Source: Prochlorococcus marinus str. MIT 1214
GTDB lineage: Bacteria; Cyanobacteriota; Cyanobacteriia; PCC-6307; Cyanobiaceae
Length of the DNA: 64,000 bases
Reading direction: 5' to 3'
NCBI RefSeq assembly: GCF_027359355.1
Contig: NZ_CP114777.1
Span: 930,001-994,000, forward strand
The translations under genes were made by a program, and so were the position numbers. Positions 59,969 through 64,000 of this stretch are shown here, in pieces. The number at the start of each line of letters is the position of its first letter. Positions within the stretch are counted from its first letter, which is position 1. The notes under the pieces are model-generated. The model saw only the letters and a program-made list of their open reading frames with translations, did not search any database and was not told the DNA's origin.

Positions 59969-60695
59969 GAAAAACTTTAACGAAGCTGCATTAAGTTATA
60001 ACGAATCAGCCTCAATTCAAAAAAGTACTGCTTTAAAACTTGCAAAAATATGTTCTCATCATTCAATTAAACATGGATTATGGGTTGACCTTGGTTCTGG
60101 CACTGGACTACTAGCTAAATCATTAGAAGATCTACATCCAAACCAATATGTAGTGAGATTGGATAACTCTAAAAAGATGATTGATCAACATTCAGAAAAG
60201 AGTATTAAACAACTTTGGGATTTAAATAATGGGTTACCTAAGTGGTCTGAAAAACCAAATTTATTAGCTTCAAGTTTTGTTTTACATTGGCTTGATAATC
60301 CAGAAAAGAGACTTGAGGAATGGTTGAATTCTCTAAGCTTGGATGGATGGATTGCGTTAGCAATCCCAGTAAAGGGAAGTTTTCCAGAATGGTATGAAGC
60401 TGCAGAAAAAGCAAATTTAACATGTACAGCTCTTGATTTACCATCATACGACTCACTAATTAGAGTCGTCCCGAAACAAAGTATTTTTTATAATAAAATT
60501 GAAGTTATTAAACAAACAGCGAAGAAGGCGACTTCTTTATTGAAACCGATGATCAAGGTCGGAGCACAAAGTAGTCAGAAGGAACAATTAAGTGTTTCAA
60601 ATTGGCGACATCTATTGTCTTTTTGGCCAAGTTCCAACAAGGATAAACAAGTAAGTCTTAGTTGGTCAATTCAGTTTTTATTAATAAAGCGATGA
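59940..60695 (+). CDS. bioC: Malonyl-ACP O-methyltransferase
   Basis: About 251 residues. The SAM-binding motif is WVDLGSGTGLLAKSL near 48, LRLDNSKKMI follows as the acidic strand, and LASSFVLHWLDNPEKRLEEW is typical of BioC. It methylates malonyl-ACP so that fatty acid synthesis can build pimelate. It starts within the end of the upstream esterase gene (ATG 59940 or 59934) and overlaps bioD's frame by 4 bases. Confidence 0.9.
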   Translation: MQKTWSSKVKKNFNEAALSYNESASIQKSTALKLAKICSHHSIKHGLWVDLGSGTGLLAKSLEDLHPNQYVVRLDNSKKMIDQHSEKSIKQLWDLNNGLPKWSEKPNLLASSFVLHWLDNPEKRLEEWLNSLSLDGWIALAIPVKGSFPEWYEAAEKANLTCTALDLPSYDSLIRVVPKQSIFYNKIEVIKQTAKKATSLLKPMIKVGAQSSQKEQLSVSNWRHLLSFWPSSNKDKQVSLSWSIQFLLIKR

Positions 60696-61342
60696 GTACT
60701 TTCTCAAAAAAAATTATTATTTGTGGTACAGATACAGATGTAGGTAAAACGATAGTTAGTAGTTTTTTCGTCCAAGGTCTTAAAGGTATCTACTGGAAGC
60801 CCATTCAAAGCGGAACAGCGGAAGGTACAGATACCAAAACTGTTTGCAATCTCTTAAATCTTGAACCTAAGCGCTATCTTTCTGAAAGATATAAATTCAA
60901 GGCTCCTGTCTCTCCACATTGGGCTGCCGAACAAGAGGCTGTTGTTATTGAACCAATCAATTTAAAATTGCCTGACTTAGATGAATTAATAATCATCGAG
61001 ACTGCAGGTGGTTTAATGGTTCCTTTAAATCGGAATTGGCTACAAATAGACCAATTAAAGGTTTGGGGAGCTCCAATAATCCTTGTAGCCAGGACCGGTC
61101 TTGGCACTCTCAACCACACCTTATTAAGTCTAGAAGCCTTGAAACATAGAAATTTAGATGTATTAGGAATAGTATTAAACGGCCCTCCACACAAAGACAA
61201 TCCGAAGACTCTAGAGCAATTTGGAGATACTAAAATCCTTGCAAGTCTTCCTATCTTTGACAAAGTCAACGCAAAAGTACTTTCACAAGAATGGAATAAA
61301 CAACAATTAGATCAAAAGCTTAAAAAATACATTCGAAATTAA
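60692..61342 (+). CDS. bioD: Dethiobiotin synthetase
   Basis: About 216 residues from ATG 60692 (MSTFSKKIIICGTDTDVGKT); an upstream ATG at 60662 adds only 10 residues inside bioC. The P-loop is GTDTDVGKT, with YWKPIQSGTAEGTD and IETAGGLMVPL family marks. It forms the ureido ring of dethiobiotin using CO2 and ATP. It is in the biotin operon before bioA. Confidence 0.95.
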   Translation: MSTFSKKIIICGTDTDVGKTIVSSFFVQGLKGIYWKPIQSGTAEGTDTKTVCNLLNLEPKRYLSERYKFKAPVSPHWAAEQEAVVIEPINLKLPDLDELIIIETAGGLMVPLNRNWLQIDQLKVWGAPIILVARTGLGTLNHTLLSLEALKHRNLDVLGIVLNGPPHKDNPKTLEQFGDTKILASLPIFDKVNAKVLSQEWNKQQLDQKLKKYIRN

Positions 61343-61393
61343 GATTTTATGTTTTTCTTAATCAAAAGATTATTTTGACTTCAATCAAGTTAA

Positions 61394-61447
61394 ATGAAAG
61401 AAGAGGGAAAACTAAATTTGATGAAAGAAGAGGGAAAACTAAATTTG
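61394..61447 (+). repeat. Exact 27-base tandem repeat at the bioA start
   Basis: Two exact 27-base copies (61394-61420 and 61421-61447) each begin with ATG and contain the Shine-Dalgarno-like AGAGGGA. A third ATG follows at 61448, giving three in-frame starts. Each copy encodes MKEEGKLNL. Confidence 0.9.
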
Positions 61448-62746
61448 ATGAATGAAAAAGAAAATTCAAATCAAACTATTCAGAATCCTCATATATGGCC
61501 ACCATTCACACAACTTACCTCCTCTAAGCCCCAATTATTGGTTGAAAAGGCCAAAGGTGCCCTTCTACTTCCTAAAGACAGACCTCCAATAATCGATGGC
61601 ATAAGTAGCTGGTGGGTTACTCTTCATGGTCATGCAAATGAATATATTGCTAAGGCTATCGCAACTCAAGCAGAGCAATTAGAACAAATTATCTTTGCAG
61701 ATTTCACTCATCCTCAAGCTGAGCAATTAGCTAATCGACTAAGTAAATTAACAGGTCTAGAAAAGTTATTTTTTTCAGATAATGGCTCTACAGCTGTAGA
61801 AGTAGCTTTAAAAATGGCTCGTCAATGGTGGAAAAATAAAGGTGATAATAGATCTCAAATTATTGCATTCGAAGGTGCTTACCATGGAGATACATTTGGA
61901 GCAATGGCAGTAGGCGAACGAAATATATTTAGCGAGCCGTTCGATCAAATGCTATTTCCTGTTAGCAGAGTCCCTTGGCCTGAGACATGGTGGGGCGATG
62001 AAGAATTTGAAAGACGAGAAAAGGAGGTTTTAGAAACTCTTGATCAGCTCCTAAAGAAGCCAACTATTGCGGTAATTCTTGAGCCATTAGTGCAAGGGGC
62101 TGGAGGGATGCGAATGGTTCGTTCAGAATTTTTAGTAGAAGTCGAAAAAAGAATTCGCCAGGCTAATTCTTTACTGATCACAGATGAAGTCTTAACTGGA
62201 TTTGGAAGGTGTGGAGAACTATTCGCTTTTCAAAGAGCAGGATTAAAGCCAGACCTTATATCACTCTCAAAAGGTTTAACCGGTGGATTCCTTCCAATGG
62301 GAGTTACTATGTCCAGCAAAAGGATTTCTGAAGGTTTCCTTGGAGAAGATCCAAAGCAAACTTTTTGGCACGGTCATAGTTTCACAGCTAACCCCTTAGG
62401 CTGCGCAGCTGCCAATGCCAGCTTAGACCTTTTAGAAAACTCCCCTCAAAAATATTTGAATTTTGAATCACGTCATCTACCTCATCTACAAAAAATAGTT
62501 CAAGATTCAAGAATTGAATATCCAAGAATTACAGGAACTATTGCTGCTTTTAATATTAAAGTAAAAGGTAAAAAGGGGTATTTAAATACCGTTGGGAAAA
62601 TCATGAAAGCAAGTGCATTGAGGGTTGGTGTTTTCATTAGACCATTAGGAGATGTAGTTTATCTAATGCCACCTTTGTGTATCACAGATGAAGAATTAGA
62701 AAAATGCTATTTTGGAATCCAAGAGGGCTTAAATTCTCTATCCTAG
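61394..62746 (+). CDS. bioA: Adenosylmethionine-8-amino-7-oxononanoate aminotransferase
   Basis: 450 residues as the full open frame, or 432 from the third ATG (61448), which fits the usual BioA length. The substrate region is HIWPPFTQLTSSKPQ; the PLP Lys lies in LISLSKGLTGGFLPMG near 290; DEVLTGFGRCGELFAF binds PLP. It converts KAPA to DAPA with SAM as amino donor. The first 18 residues are encoded by the tandem repeat and are probably an acquired extension. It ends the biotin operon; bioB is not in the window. Confidence 0.95.
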   Translation: MKEEGKLNLMKEEGKLNLMNEKENSNQTIQNPHIWPPFTQLTSSKPQLLVEKAKGALLLPKDRPPIIDGISSWWVTLHGHANEYIAKAIATQAEQLEQIIFADFTHPQAEQLANRLSKLTGLEKLFFSDNGSTAVEVALKMARQWWKNKGDNRSQIIAFEGAYHGDTFGAMAVGERNIFSEPFDQMLFPVSRVPWPETWWGDEEFERREKEVLETLDQLLKKPTIAVILEPLVQGAGGMRMVRSEFLVEVEKRIRQANSLLITDEVLTGFGRCGELFAFQRAGLKPDLISLSKGLTGGFLPMGVTMSSKRISEGFLGEDPKQTFWHGHSFTANPLGCAAANASLDLLENSPQKYLNFESRHLPHLQKIVQDSRIEYPRITGTIAAFNIKVKGKKGYLNTVGKIMKASALRVGVFIRPLGDVVYLMPPLCITDEELEKCYFGIQEGLNSLS

Positions 62747-62804
62747 AATTTTTTCTTGCCAAGGTTCTAAGCACGTAGCTATGTAATCATTTCTTGAATT
62801 AAAC

Positions 62805-63245
62805 TTACATCAACCAACTTGGAGTAAAATTCAAGTTTCCGCCTCTTAAAAAAGCAATAAACACTCCTAAAGCCAGGCTCAAGAAAATCGAGATACTTAA
62901 AAGAAGAAGTGAAAACAGTTCTCCTCCTGATAATGGTCGCCTTACTCCTATAGATTTAGAAAATTGTACAGGTTGTATATCCTTTAAATAAGGTTCTTTT
63001 TTCTGAGTTATAAGATTATTCTCTTTTTCTATAAATAAGTCATAATTCGCCCTTAGGACAGGATCACTTAATAAATCATAAGCCTCACAAACATTTTGGA
63101 ATTTCCTTGTTGCTTCATCACTTGGCATAGATGTCGTGTCCGGATGAAGTTGCTTACTTAATTTACGGAAAGCTTTTCTAAGCTCTGCGTTGTTGGCAGA
63201 GGTAGAGACACCAAGCAGTTCGTAACAATTAGAGGAAGGAACCAA
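62805..63245 (-). CDS. Membrane-anchored J-domain protein
   Basis: 146 residues from a TTG start at 63245. The J-domain covers about 7-65 with the catalytic HPD (SKQLHPDTTSMP) and FQNVCEAYDLLSDPVLRANY. After a linker, one hydrophobic helix (about 112-133, LFSLLLLSISIFLSLALGVF) anchors it, with a short tail. It stimulates Hsp70 ATPase at a membrane; the short Hsp70 in this window is a possible but untested partner. It is divergent from rsmG. Confidence 0.85.
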   Translation of the reverse strand: MVPSSNCYELLGVSTSANNAELRKAFRKLSKQLHPDTTSMPSDEATRKFQNVCEAYDLLSDPVLRANYDLFIEKENNLITQKKEPYLKDIQPVQFSKSIGVRRPLSGGELFSLLLLSISIFLSLALGVFIAFLRGGNLNFTPSWLM

Positions 63246-63325
63246 GTAAAGAAAATATGATTTAATAATGTATAGATTTTATCTAAATATGTCAGGATTG
63301 ACTATTTAAAAAAAAACAATTCAAA

Positions 63326-64000
63326 ATGTCTCCTGATAAAAGTAAGAAACAAGCAAATCATCTCATGATATGGAAGGAACTAAAATGGGTGCCAAGTAAA
63401 AAACAATTAGCTCAATTTATCCATTTGCAAGAATTACTTAAAGAATGGAATCAGAAGACCAACCTTACTCGTTTAGTTGATGGAGATGATTTCTGGACTG
63501 CACAAGTATGTGACAGCTTGTTGCCACTGCATGAAGAACTTCAAGAGCCTGAACTTTCTCATAAATATATAGATATTGGTTCTGGCTGTGGATTTCCTGG
63601 TATAGCCATAGCTATAGCAATGCCAAATTCAAATATTACTCTTTTAGATTCTTCAAGTAAAAAAACGACTTTTTTGAAAGAAGTTTCTAAAGAAATTGGA
63701 TTAAATTCTCGTATAACAGTCGTAACTGAACGAGCTGAGACAGCAGGAAGGGATCCAATCCTTCGAAGTAATTTTGACTATGCCATTGCGAGAGCAGTCG
63801 CTTCTGCAAATGTAGTAGCAGAATATCTCGTACCTTTTTTAAATTCGACAGGTCAAGCTCTCATATTTAAAGGAGGCTGGAGTATCACAGAGCAACAAAT
63901 ACTAAAAAAGGCTTTAACTGAACTAAATGCAGAGATCCAACAAACACATAAATTCGTACTCCCTAATAATCGCGGTGTTAGAAATATTATTAGGATTAGT
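63326..64000 (+). CDS. rsmG: 16S rRNA (guanine527-N7)-methyltransferase RsmG, cut by window edge
   Basis: From ATG 63326 at least 225 residues are in the window, and the frame is open at the right edge. The N-terminus is basic (SPDKSKKQANHLM); then LQELLKEWNQKTNLTRLVDG and the SAM site YIDIGSGCGFPGIAIAIA, LLDSSSKKTTFLKEV and YAIARAVASA. It methylates G527 of 16S rRNA. The C-terminus is missing. Confidence 0.93.
   Translation, partial: MSPDKSKKQANHLMIWKELKWVPSKKQLAQFIHLQELLKEWNQKTNLTRLVDGDDFWTAQVCDSLLPLHEELQEPELSHKYIDIGSGCGFPGIAIAIAMPNSNITLLDSSSKKTTFLKEVSKEIGLNSRITVVTERAETAGRDPILRSNFDYAIARAVASANVVAEYLVPFLNSTGQALIFKGGWSITEQQILKKALTELNAEIQQTHKFVLPNNRGVRNIIRIS

Overview
The window looks like a piece of a Prochlorococcus chromosome, probably a low-light-adapted type. 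The DNA is AT-rich and gene-dense. It carries short high-light-inducible (Hli) genes, many single-helix mini-proteins, the cyanobacterial form of the ATP synthase operon, and small families found mainly in cyanobacteria (DUF2811, DUF1818, DUF3326, DUF3386, PSRP-3/Ycf65). The clade call is inference; the cyanobacterial assignment is firm. I saw no rRNA, tRNA or CRISPR array.

Bases 1-12,600 are an accessory-looking stretch. They hold a DoxX-like protein, an OsmC protein with an unusual start, three tandem hli genes, a frameshifted fourth hli, and about a dozen tiny mostly membrane proteins, several under 60 residues. They also hold an ABC-F translation ATPase and a DUF805 protein. Bases 12,612-16,382 are a complete polar amino-acid ABC importer operon (binding protein, two permeases, ATPase). 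Bases 16,400-23,000 are a patchwork. A solitary SdhA-type flavoprotein is flanked by two copies of a short repeat. It is followed by a TPR protein fused to a probable 2-oxoglutarate oxygenase, a decayed integrase-like gene, an EVE-domain protein, and a spacer with back-to-back palindromes and paired DnaA-box-like sites.

Bases 23,000-63,000 are mostly core genome: rpoZ, a short Hsp70, a decayed pyrR, gpmI, secG, groESL, atpD-atpC, PSRP-3, pepP, a CNNM-type membrane protein, a dynamin-like GTPase, nadD-nadE, and the eight-gene atp operon (atp1-B-E-b'-F-H-A-gamma) on the minus strand. After these come ftsW, the cytochrome c maturation pair ccdA-ccs1, queF, glnB behind a perfect NtcA site, tlyA, purB, fumC, an ISE2/Ski2-like helicase, and a compact biotin operon bioF-bioK(like)-bioC-bioD-bioA. 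The window ends with a membrane J-domain protein and a partial rsmG.

The themes are energy (ATP synthase, NAD synthesis, c-type cytochromes, Hli photoprotection), nitrogen (PII, amino-acid uptake) and protein folding (GroESL, Hsp70, J-domain). Against that core background the most unusual signals are recently decayed genes (hli, pyrR, integrase), a duplicated short peptide-like repeat around sdhA, a structured DnaA-box spacer, the NtcA-driven mini-gene ahead of glnB, and a tandem duplication of the bioA translation start.
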